Of a stretch of DNA of 5,242 nt, positions 1 through 4,889 are shown piece by piece. Location: assembly GCA_023446865.1 (NCBI GenBank), contig JAEXPL010000487.1, forward strand, positions 1 to 5,242, read 5' to 3'. The translations under genes and the position numbers were made by a program. Source of the DNA: Verrucomicrobiota bacterium. GTDB lineage: Bacteria > Verrucomicrobiota > Verrucomicrobiia > Opitutales > Opitutaceae. The notes below the pieces were generated by a model. It was not told where the DNA came from and ran no database searches. It worked only from the letters and a program-made list of their open reading frames with translations. Positions within the stretch are counted from its first letter, which is position 1, and each line of letters opens with the position of its first letter.

Positions 1-73
1 CACGGCCGCTGGTGGCGCCGAGATCGACGGCGGCGCAGTGGATGGTGCGAAAGGAGGAGCGACGGGGCTTCAT
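1..73 (-). CDS. rhaB: Rhamnulokinase-like sugar kinase, N-terminal fragment (cut by window edge)
   Basis: A minus-strand reading frame opens with ATG at 73-71 and runs off the left edge after 24 codons. It reads MKPRRSSF, then RTIHC, then AAVDLGATSGR. The AVDLGATSGR stretch matches the N-terminal phosphate-binding strand-loop of FGGY-family sugar kinases; an Asp-Leu-Gly-(Ala)-(Ser/Thr)-Ser-Gly-Arg motif at this position is typical of rhamnulokinase, which phosphorylates L-rhamnulose to L-rhamnulose-1-phosphate in the cytosol. That product is a substrate for the class II aldolase encoded upstream at 1444-2541, so the context agrees. The start lacks a Shine-Dalgarno sequence, as do the other genes here. 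The first eight or so residues may be an extension. Another FGGY kinase, such as a fuculokinase, cannot be excluded from 24 residues. Confidence 0.72.
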   Translation of the reverse strand, partial: MKPRRSSFRTIHCAAVDLGATSGR

Positions 74-216
74 GGACGATTGGGGGAAACAGCTGCCGAT
101 GGCGGCGAGAAGACGAGGCGGGTAGTGTGGATTTGGGTGGGGCCGGGGGAAATTCGGAAAGCGTGCGGACTGTTCGCGCGGGCCGGGGCGCTACTCTTGG
201 CGACTTTCGCAACGGT

Positions 217-236
217 AAGGGACCGATAGAACGACG
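217..236 (-). repeat. Possible degenerate copy of the pyrimidine-rich intergenic repeat
   Basis: On the minus strand this stretch contains CGTTCT, then ATCGGT, then CCCTT. It aligns with the core of the repeat at 1316-1347, 2903-2934 and 4770-4796 with about three differences, one of them a single-base gap. It sits on the same side of a hairpin as in the other gaps. The match is short and could be chance in pyrimidine-rich sequence. Confidence 0.3.
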
Positions 237-273
237 CCGTTCTGGTGCGCGGCGTGGAAGAGAAAGGAGCCGT

Positions 274-298
274 CGAAACTCTGGTGAGTTCCGCTACA
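274..298 (-). repeat. Single hairpin resembling half of the twin-hairpin element
   Basis: Read on the minus strand, GTAG is followed by an 8-bp stem CGGAACTC / GAGTTTCG (one G-U wobble) around the 4-nt loop ACCA, starting about 28 nt after the dehydrogenase stop. The layout of 4 nt + 8-bp stem + 4-nt loop matches the first half of the element at 4814-4871 read on the same strand (GTGG, CGCTGCTC, GCCA, GAGCAGCG), although the stem bases differ. I take it as a relic or variant half-element. It could also act as a weak 3'-end structure for the dehydrogenase transcript. Confidence 0.45.
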
Positions 299-325
299 CG
301 CCGGCGGAGGCAAAACGGCTGGGCG

Positions 326-1255
326 TCAGCGTGGGCGGACCTTCGACCAGGTGTCCTGAAGCGCACGGGCGCTGGACTGGAGCCCGGAGAGCTCCTTGGG
401 CCAGAGCGGAAGCTCGACCTGCTCGCGCACGCCGGCGCGGCCGACAACCGTGGGCACGCTGATCGCGACGTCGCGCAAGCCGTATTTGCCCTGCTGCAAC
501 GAAGAGACCGGGAGCAGCTGGCGCTTGTCGAGGGCGATGGCGTGCACCACCTCGGCGATGGTGACGGCCACGGCCCAGCCCGCACCGCCCTTGCGGCGGA
601 TGACCTCGGCGCCGCTGGACTTGGTGCGTTCGAAGACCTGGGACTGGAACGCCGCGTTCGCGCCGGGGAACTTGTCGAGCGGCAACCCGGCGGCGGTGGC
701 GCTGGACCAGACCGGCACCATCGTGTCGCCGTGTTCGCCGAGGATGAGCGCCTTGACCTGCGTGGGCGCGAGCTTGAGCGACTCGGCGATGAGCGAGCGG
801 AACCGCGCGGTGTCGAGCATCGTGCCGAGACCGAGCACCTGAGACCACGGCAGCCCGAGGCGGAAGACCGCGAGCTGGGTGAGGATGGCGACCGGATTGG
901 AGACGACGAAGACGAGCGCGTCCGGGCGCAGGCCGGCCTGCTTGATCGAGGCGAGGATGCCGTCGAAGAGGGCGACGTTGCGGTTGATGAGGTCGAGGCG
1001 CGACTCGTCGGGCTTGCGGCGCAGGCCGGCGGTGATGAGGAAGAGGTCGCTGTCGGCCGCGCGGGCGTAGTCGCCGGCGTAGATGCGCTGGTCGGCGGCG
1101 GAGGAGGCGCCGTGTTGCAGGTCGAGCGCCTCGCCGGCGGCGAGTTCGGCGTTGGCGTCGAGCAACTGGATTTCGGAGACGACACCGGCGCACTGGAGGG
1201 CGAACGCGGCGTTGGAACCGACGCGGCCGCCGCCGCCGATGATGGTGACTTTCAT
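326..1255 (-). CDS. Lactate/malate dehydrogenase family protein (BMC-associated)
   Basis: 309 residues, normal length for the NAD-dependent L-lactate/malate dehydrogenase family, interconverting a 2-hydroxy acid and a 2-oxo acid. Visible landmarks are the Rossmann loop GGGGRVG (7-13), Asp33 for NAD ribose binding, the mobile loop TAGLRRKPDESR (75-86), Asn120, the Asp148/Arg151 pair, and catalytic His175 in LGEHGDTMVP. In the loop, Arg80 falls where lactate dehydrogenases carry Gln102 and malate dehydrogenases carry Arg, which points to a dicarboxylate such as oxaloacetate/malate. The start sits directly before the first beta strand, so there is no N-terminal targeting extension, and the C-terminus looks like the family's normal final helix; the enzyme may therefore be cytosolic. 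It lies downstream of the aldolase across a 188-bp gap carrying repeats. Genes of this family are known from PVM-type BMC loci; a role in NAD recycling or lactate handling is inference. Confidence 0.88.
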   Translation of the reverse strand: MKVTIIGGGGRVGSNAAFALQCAGVVSEIQLLDANAELAAGEALDLQHGASSAADQRIYAGDYARAADSDLFLITAGLRRKPDESRLDLINRNVALFDGILASIKQAGLRPDALVFVVSNPVAILTQLAVFRLGLPWSQVLGLGTMLDTARFRSLIAESLKLAPTQVKALILGEHGDTMVPVWSSATAAGLPLDKFPGANAAFQSQVFERTKSSGAEVIRRKGGAGWAVAVTIAEVVHAIALDKRQLLPVSSLQQGKYGLRDVAISVPTVVGRAGVREQVELPLWPKELSGLQSSARALQDTWSKVRPR

Positions 1256-1315
1256 GGGAGAGAAGGCGAAAGGCTAGTGGCTGGAGGCGAGCGGGACGGA
1301 AGAGGACTCGATCCC

Positions 1316-1347
1316 GACAGAAGGAAACGAAGAGAACGAAGGACGGA
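1316..1347 (-). repeat. Pyrimidine-rich intergenic repeat, copy 1
   Basis: One of three near-identical copies in the window; the others are at 2903-2934 and 4770-4796. This copy matches the 2903 copy over 32 bases with a single substitution, at 1325 (A here, G in both other copies). On the minus (mRNA) strand the core is made of 9-base units, CCTTCGTTC then TCTTCGTTC then CCTTCTGTC. It lies about 60 nt before the dehydrogenase start, between the twin-hairpin element and that gene. Confidence 0.85.
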
Positions 1348-1385
1348 CAGGAGTGAAGGCGGGCGGTTTGCGAGAGGGTGGCGGA

Positions 1386-1440
1386 GGTAGGGACGGCGCT
1401 CCGCGCCGTCCCCGGACGCCGGCGGAGCGGCGCCCCTACC
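1386..1440 (-). repeat. Twin-hairpin palindromic element, GTAGGG type
   Basis: An imperfect inverted repeat with 17-base arms (1386-1402 against 1424-1440, 15 of 17 positions complementary) whose ends are GGTAGGG and CCCTACC. Inside it, GGGACGGCGC (1390-1399) pairs perfectly with GCGCCGTCCC (1403-1412) around a 3-nt loop, and CGCCG (1417-1421) pairs with CGGCG (1428-1432). It can therefore form either one long stem or two side-by-side hairpins. It begins 3 nt after the aldolase stop codon. Its sequence differs from the elements at 2946 and 4814, but the plan and position are the same. No T-run follows, so it is not a standard intrinsic terminator. Confidence 0.8.
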
Positions 1441-1443
1441 CGA

Positions 1444-2541
1444 TCAGCCCTTCAGCTGACGGAGGACTTCGTCGGTGATCTTCTGGACGAGCGCCTCGAT
1501 GTTGGTATCGGGCGCGGGCTCGGAGGCGGCGGGCGCGCCGGGCTGCGCGCAGATGACGCCGGGGCGGAAATCGGCGGTGTCGATAAGCTCGGCCTCCTTC
1601 ATGTTCGCACGCGGGTCGGGCATGCCGAGCTTCTGGCGGAGCGCGATGAGGTCCTTGAGCTTGTCGGGGCCGAACCGATGCAGCCCGGCGCCGAGGCTGG
1701 CGGCGAAACCCACGGTGCGGCAGTAGGCGTCGATGTTCTCCATCTTCCAGTAGGCGTCCTCGACGTCCTTGCCCCAGACGATGACGCCGTGGTTCTGCAT
1801 GAGGATGGCCTGGTGGTCGACGCCGACGCGGCCGACCTCCTCGGCGTTGGCGGGGGTGCCGGGTGTCTCGTATTTGGCGACACCGATGCGGCCGAGGAAG
1901 ACCTCGGCCTCGGGGATGAGGCTGGAGGGGATGGCGGCGTTGGAGATGGCGAAGGCGGTGGCATGCGGCGGGTGGGCGTGCACGCAGGCCTTGGCGGCGG
2001 GCTGGCGCTTCATGATGCCGAAGTGCGTCTTGGCCTCGCTGGTGCGCACGCGCGTGCCGGCGAGCTGGTTGCCGTCGAGGTCGACGAGGCACATGTCGGC
2101 GGGCTGCATGAAGCCCTTGCAGATGAGGGTGGGCGTGCAGAGCGCGAGGTTGTCGCCGACGCGGATGGTGATGTTGCCGCCGTTGCCGTCGGTGTAGTCC
2201 TTGATCCAGAGGCGGCGGCCGATGTCGCAGATGCGGCGCTTGAGTTCCTCGATGGGTGCGGAGTGGAAGAAACGCTGGATCTCGTCCGGCGTGCGCGGAT
2301 CGGCGCCCGGCGTCCACCGGTATTCGAAATCCGGGATGCTGGGGGAACCGGCGGCGGGAGCCGCGGCGCGGACGGGGGGCGCGACGGCGACCGGCGCGGC
2401 CACGACCACCGGGGCGGCGGCGACGCGTTTGCGCTCGTCGACGAGGTCGCGGGCGGACGGAGTGAGAAGCGCGCCGGCAGGAATCGGCTGACCCGATTTC
2501 AGGAGGGCTTCGACTTCGCGGGCGGTGAGGACTTGCGGCAT
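1444..2541 (-). CDS. Class II aldolase (fuculose/rhamnulose-1-phosphate type) with BMC extensions
   Basis: 365 residues, against roughly 210-230 for a plain class II aldolase such as FucA. It should cleave L-fuculose- or L-rhamnulose-1-phosphate into DHAP and L-lactaldehyde using a divalent metal. The catalytic domain spans about 98-290: phosphate-site Asn123 in GNGGNIT, CTPT (135-138), likely catalytic Glu169 (SEAKTH), and zinc ligands His188 and His190 (HAH) and His251 (QNHGV). Residues 5-38 (LTAREV...ALLTPSARDL) resemble an N-terminal motif seen in other BMC proteins, for example EutQ. An Ala/Pro/Val-rich linker (41-68) follows. The C-terminus (345-364) is an amphipathic helix after a Pro/Ala-rich linker, typical of encapsulation peptides. 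The frame stays open upstream to 2784, but that part is the shadow of the preceding shell gene; ATG at 2541, just ahead of the recognisable motif, is the sensible start. It lies 40 nt after a pentamer gene. Confidence 0.92.
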   Translation of the reverse strand: MPQVLTAREVEALLKSGQPIPAGALLTPSARDLVDERKRVAAAPVVVAAPVAVAPPVRAAAPAAGSPSIPDFEYRWTPGADPRTPDEIQRFFHSAPIEELKRRICDIGRRLWIKDYTDGNGGNITIRVGDNLALCTPTLICKGFMQPADMCLVDLDGNQLAGTRVRTSEAKTHFGIMKRQPAAKACVHAHPPHATAFAISNAAIPSSLIPEAEVFLGRIGVAKYETPGTPANAEEVGRVGVDHQAILMQNHGVIVWGKDVEDAYWKMENIDAYCRTVGFAASLGAGLHRFGPDKLKDLIALRQKLGMPDPRANMKEAELIDTADFRPGVICAQPGAPAASEPAPDTNIEALVQKITDEVLRQLKG

Positions 2542-2581
2542 GAAGAGGAGGAGTTGGGGGAAAGTGTTGTTGGAAAATGAA

Positions 2582-2878
2582 TCAGCGCGGCGGCGCGTAG
2601 CTGAGGTGGTTGACGATGCACGCCACGTAGGCGTCGACGGGCGCGGGGCCGGCGAACGGCTGGGCCGCCTCTGCGCCCTCGGTGAACCCGACGATGCTCC
2701 CCTCGCCCGCGCCGAGCTCGTCGTAGACCACGAGGCTGGAGCCCTTGGCCAGCGGCGGCATCGCCGCGCCGGCGAACTGCTCACGCGTGAACGGCTGCAC
2801 GATCAGCAGGCGCCCGCCGGTGTAGACGGGCTCCTTCAACGTGAGGGTGACGCGGCCGATGACGGTTCCGAGGCGCAT
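2582..2878 (-). CDS. BMC vertex (pentamer) shell protein, EutN/CcmL family, paralog 1
   Basis: 98 residues, the usual size for BMC-P proteins, which form pentamers capping the vertices of the icosahedral shell. Family features are the opening strand MRLGTVIGRV (1-10), a Lys followed by a turn and GGRLLIVQPF (21-30), the loop DELGAGEG (53-60), and the closing VDAYVACIVN (81-90). It differs from the commonest consensus: Tyr-Asp-Glu replaces Val-Asp-Ala before GAG, and IVN replaces IVD. The frame is open upstream to 3103, but only ATG at 2878 starts at the family's N-terminus. It is followed 40 nt later by the aldolase and separated by 127 nt of repeat-bearing sequence from the next pentamer gene upstream, so this shell protein is probably co-translated with the aldolase. 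Confidence 0.92.
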   Translation of the reverse strand: MRLGTVIGRVTLTLKEPVYTGGRLLIVQPFTREQFAGAAMPPLAKGSSLVVYDELGAGEGSIVGFTEGAEAAQPFAGPAPVDAYVACIVNHLSYAPPR

Positions 2879-2902
2879 TTCGGTGGAGGACGGAAGACGG
2901 AC

Positions 2903-2934
2903 GACAGAAGGGAACGAAGAGAACGAAGGACGGA
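2903..2934 (-). repeat. Pyrimidine-rich intergenic repeat, copy 2
   Basis: Shares 31 of 32 bases with the copy at 1316-1347, and 27 consecutive bases (2903-2929) are identical to 4770-4796. On the mRNA strand it lies 11 nt downstream of the twin-hairpin element at 2946-2997 and 24 nt before the start codon of the shell gene at 2878. Confidence 0.88.
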
Positions 2935-2945
2935 GTCGCTTTGGT

Positions 2946-2997
2946 GTGGCGCCGCTCGCGAGAGCGGCGAAAGAGCTGCTCTTGTGAGCAGCTCCAC
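2946..2997 (-). repeat. Twin-hairpin palindromic element, GTGGCGC type, copy A
   Basis: Contains an 8-bp hairpin (CGCCGCTC 2950-2957 with GAGCGGCG 2962-2969, 4-nt loop) and a 9-bp hairpin (GAGCTGCTC 2973-2981 with GAGCAGCTC 2986-2994, 4-nt loop), bracketed by GTGG (2946-2949) and CCAC (2994-2997). The first 24 bases are identical to 4814-4837. It begins 8 nt after the stop codon of the shell gene at 3006. REP/BIME-like or MITE-like DNA, or an mRNA-processing or stabilising structure, are all possible readings. No T-run follows on the coding strand. Confidence 0.88.
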
Positions 2998-3005
2998 GAA
3001 GGGGA

Positions 3006-3263
3006 TCAGGTATCCACGAGACCGATGATGAGGTTGCGGAGCGGGGTCTTGGGATCGCCGACGAGTTCGCGGGTGGCGGAACCGTCGGTGGAGAGGATGA
3101 CACGCTGGTGGAGGCCGGCGCCGAGCGGATCGATGGCGAGCACCGGCGTGCCCTCGTCGCGGCCCTGCGCGTCGAGCGGTTGGCAGATCACGGTGCGGCG
3201 GCCGACCATCGAGGGATGGCAGGCGGTCGCGACGATGGTGCCGTCGATGCGGGCGAGGAGCAT
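3006..3263 (-). CDS. BMC vertex (pentamer) shell protein, EutN/CcmL family, paralog 2
   Basis: 85 residues, at the short end for BMC-P. It opens MLLARIDGTI, has GRRTVICQPL (21-30), the loop AIDPLGAG (43-50), and ends in IIGLVDT (79-85), which matches the GLVDT ending of the family core. It is the most diverged of the three: the loop reads GAGLHQ rather than GAGxG, and the strand usually carrying TxK is VATACH. ATG at 3263 follows the TGA of the aldehyde dehydrogenase by only 2 nt, so translation is almost certainly coupled. Other in-frame starts lie inside the dehydrogenase gene and are implausible. With two further paralogs nearby it probably makes a distinct vertex or a mixed pentamer population. 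Confidence 0.88.
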   Translation of the reverse strand: MLLARIDGTIVATACHPSMVGRRTVICQPLDAQGRDEGTPVLAIDPLGAGLHQRVILSTDGSATRELVGDPKTPLRNLIIGLVDT

Positions 3264-3265
3264 GG

Positions 3266-4720
3266 TCAGTAGATCCGGAAGCCGTCGACGAGGACGCAGC
3301 GGCGGGTGCGGGTGAAGGTGCGCGGCGTGGTGATGCCCTCGCCGGGGGTGGTGGCGATCGAGTAGCTGAGGTAGCCCTCGCCACCGAGGCCGAGACCGGC
3401 GGTGCACGGGCCGTTCTTGACGAAGACGGTGGTGTCGAGCGCGCGGGCCATGAGCGTCATGTGGTCGACATTGAGCGAGTGGATGATCGCGGAGTGCTTG
3501 TAGCCGTGCTCGGCGCGCACGGCGGCGGCGACGCCCTCCTCGACGGACTTCACCCGCACGATCGGCAGCATCGGCATCATCTGCTCCTCGACGACGAACG
3601 CGTGGTTGGAGTCGGGCTCGGCGAAGAGCAGCTGCGTGCCGGCAGGAATGCTGGCGCCGGCGTGCTGGGCGAGGACGCTCGGGTCGACGCCGACGAAACT
3701 GCGGTTGAGAACCGGATGCGAGCAGCCCCCCGCCCCACCCTTGGTGGAGAACGCCGCGGCGGTGAGCCGGTCGAGCTGGCCGCCGTTGAGCCGGTGGGCG
3801 CCGTGGCGGGCGAGCGCCGCCATGAACTGGTCGGCGACGGCATCGAGAACAAAGACCTCCTTCTCGCCCACACAGAGCAGGTTGTTGTCGAAGGCACCGC
3901 CCGCGATGATGTCGCGCGCGGCCTTCTCGAGGTCGCCGGTGCCGTCGACGAGGACGGGCGGGTTGCCGGGGCCGGCACAAATCGCGCGCTTGCCGGACTT
4001 CATCGCGGCGGCGACGACGGCCGGTCCGCCGGTGACGCAGAGCAGGCGGACCTCGGGCGCCTTGCAGAGGGCGTCGAAGGATTCCAACGTCGGCTGCTCG
4101 ATGGTGCAGACGAGGTTCTCGATGCCGATGGCGGCCTTGATCGCCTCGTTGTAGGTGGCGACGGCGAGCGCGGCGGAGCGGGCGCCGCCCGGGTGGGGGT
4201 TGAAGACGACCGAGTTTCCGGCCGCGACGATGTTGATGATGTTGCCGGAGAGCGTGGGGATGGAGTGCGTCATCGGCAGGATGGCCGCGACGACGCCGAA
4301 GGGCGTGTACTCCTCGAGCATGATGCCGTTGTCGCCGCTGCGGGCATCGGGGTGGAGCCACTCCACACCGGGCACGAGGTTCACGATCTGGAGCTTGGCG
4401 ATCTTGTGGTCGAGGCGGCCGATCTTCGTCTCGGCGAACTCGAACTTGCCCCATTCCTCGGCGTTGCGCGTGGCGAGCGTCTTGACGATCTCCACGACCT
4501 TCGCGCGGGCGGCGAGGCCCTTGGCGGCGAGTTGGCGCTGGGCGACCTCGGCGGCGGCGCAGGCGGCGGCGGCATCCTGAAAGACGCCAGGGCGTCGCGA
4601 CGGAGCGATCACGGCCGGGCCGGCGCCGGTGGCGACAGCGCCGTTGCGGGCGAAGGCCTTGACGACCTCGGCGACGACGCTGCGGACGAGCGCCTCATCG
4701 ATGGCGGGAGCGGTGGGCAT
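3266..4720 (-). CDS. CoA-acylating aldehyde dehydrogenase (PduP/EutE-like), microcompartment-targeted
   Basis: 484 residues, close to PduP/EutE length. The likely reaction here is L-lactaldehyde + CoA + NAD+ to lactyl-CoA + NADH inside the shell. Landmarks are PFGVVAAILP (140-149), FNPHPGG (173-179, cofactor region), TGGP (230-233), and the nucleophile Cys283 in the context GAFDNNLLC (275-283), which is characteristic of the acylating PduP/EutE branch, then EEQMMPMLPIVRV (378-390). Residues 6-24 (IDEALVRSVVAEVVKAF within it) form an amphipathic helix followed by a Gly/Ala-rich linker and Pro (27-44), the hallmark of an encapsulation peptide. ATG at 4720 is chosen because it begins just before this helix. 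The next gene, a shell pentamer, starts 2 nt after the stop. Substrate assignment to lactaldehyde rests on the neighbouring aldolase; propionaldehyde or acetaldehyde would fit the fold equally. Confidence 0.95.
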   Translation of the reverse strand: MPTAPAIDEALVRSVVAEVVKAFARNGAVATGAGPAVIAPSRRPGVFQDAAAACAAAEVAQRQLAAKGLAARAKVVEIVKTLATRNAEEWGKFEFAETKIGRLDHKIAKLQIVNLVPGVEWLHPDARSGDNGIMLEEYTPFGVVAAILPMTHSIPTLSGNIINIVAAGNSVVFNPHPGGARSAALAVATYNEAIKAAIGIENLVCTIEQPTLESFDALCKAPEVRLLCVTGGPAVVAAAMKSGKRAICAGPGNPPVLVDGTGDLEKAARDIIAGGAFDNNLLCVGEKEVFVLDAVADQFMAALARHGAHRLNGGQLDRLTAAAFSTKGGAGGCSHPVLNRSFVGVDPSVLAQHAGASIPAGTQLLFAEPDSNHAFVVEEQMMPMLPIVRVKSVEEGVAAAVRAEHGYKHSAIIHSLNVDHMTLMARALDTTVFVKNGPCTAGLGLGGEGYLSYSIATTPGEGITTPRTFTRTRRCVLVDGFRIY

Positions 4721-4769
4721 GGGAACGGGTGCGAGAGGGGAAAGGTGGATGACGGAGAAGATCCGGAGC

Positions 4770-4796
4770 GACAGAAGGGAACGAAGAGAACGAAGG
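4770..4796 (-). repeat. Pyrimidine-rich intergenic repeat, copy 3
   Basis: 27 bases identical to 2903-2929; similarity stops after position 4796. On the mRNA strand it follows the twin-hairpin element at 4814-4871 by 17 nt and precedes the aldehyde dehydrogenase start by 49 nt. Confidence 0.88.
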
Positions 4797-4813
4797 TCGC
4801 AGCGGGGTTGCCG

Positions 4814-4871
4814 GTGGCGCCGCTCGCGAGAGCGGCGATTGCGGGAGCGCTGCTCTGGCGAGCAGCGCCAC
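4814..4871 (-). repeat. Twin-hairpin palindromic element, GTGGCGC type, copy B
   Basis: The ends are GTGGCGC (4814-4820) and GCGCCAC (4865-4871); the outer 14 bases are complementary at 13 positions. It can form two hairpins: CGCCGCTC (4818-4825) with GAGCGGCG (4830-4837), and GCGCTGCTC (4847-4855) with GAGCAGCGC (4860-4868), each with a 4-nt loop. Relative to the copy at 2946, the second pair of the second stem changes on both sides (C-G here, A-T there), so pairing is kept. It begins 18 nt after the stop codon of the shell gene at 4890. Confidence 0.9.
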
Positions 4872-4889
4872 AGATGAAGAAAGAACGGA

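Larger units (their letters stand above)
74..325. other. Intergenic gap between dehydrogenase and rhamnulokinase-like gene
   Basis: This 252-base gap has no convincing gene on either strand; short frames that cross it have low-complexity, shadow-like translations. Read on the minus strand it holds an 8-bp hairpin near the dehydrogenase stop codon, a second weaker hairpin (ACGCCG at 234-239 with CGGCGT at 250-255, 10-nt loop), a pyrimidine-rich stretch resembling the 9-base-unit repeats of the other gaps, and about 140 bases with no clear structure before the kinase start. I saw no credible -35/-10 pair, although a gap this long could hold a promoter for the kinase. Confidence 0.6.

Noticed and set aside
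245..1390. Long plus-strand open frame of 381 codons opposite the LDH/MDH gene
   Set aside because: Low-complexity Asp/Glu/Gly/Arg-rich translation with no recognisable motif, antisense to a well-supported enzyme gene.
1378..2580. Long plus-strand open frame of 400 codons opposite the aldolase
   Set aside because: Same shadow signature; the minus strand encodes an aldolase with all metal ligands intact.
2542..2784. Extension of the aldolase to an upstream ATG at 2784 (446 residues)
   Set aside because: The added 81 residues are Ser/Arg/Ala-rich low-complexity and overlap the pentamer gene at 2582-2878 in another frame; the recognisable BMC motif begins right after ATG at 2541.
2879..3103. 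Extension of pentamer 1 to an ATG at 3103
   Set aside because: The extra 75 residues translate the repeat-bearing gap and part of the neighbouring pentamer gene; the family N-terminus starts at 2878.
3264..4454. Frame of 482 codons ending in pentamer 2 and starting inside the aldehyde dehydrogenase
   Set aside because: All but the last 85 residues are an Arg/His/Pro-rich shadow of the dehydrogenase; the real gene starts at 3263.
4814..4871. Intrinsic transcription terminator after pentamer 3
   Set aside because: The stems are strong but no T-run follows on the coding strand, and there are two hairpins rather than one; the same holds for the elements at 2946 and 1386.
1316..4871. CRISPR array built from the intergenic repeats
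   Set aside because: The copies are 1.6-1.9 kb apart with genes between them and no regularly spaced short spacers.
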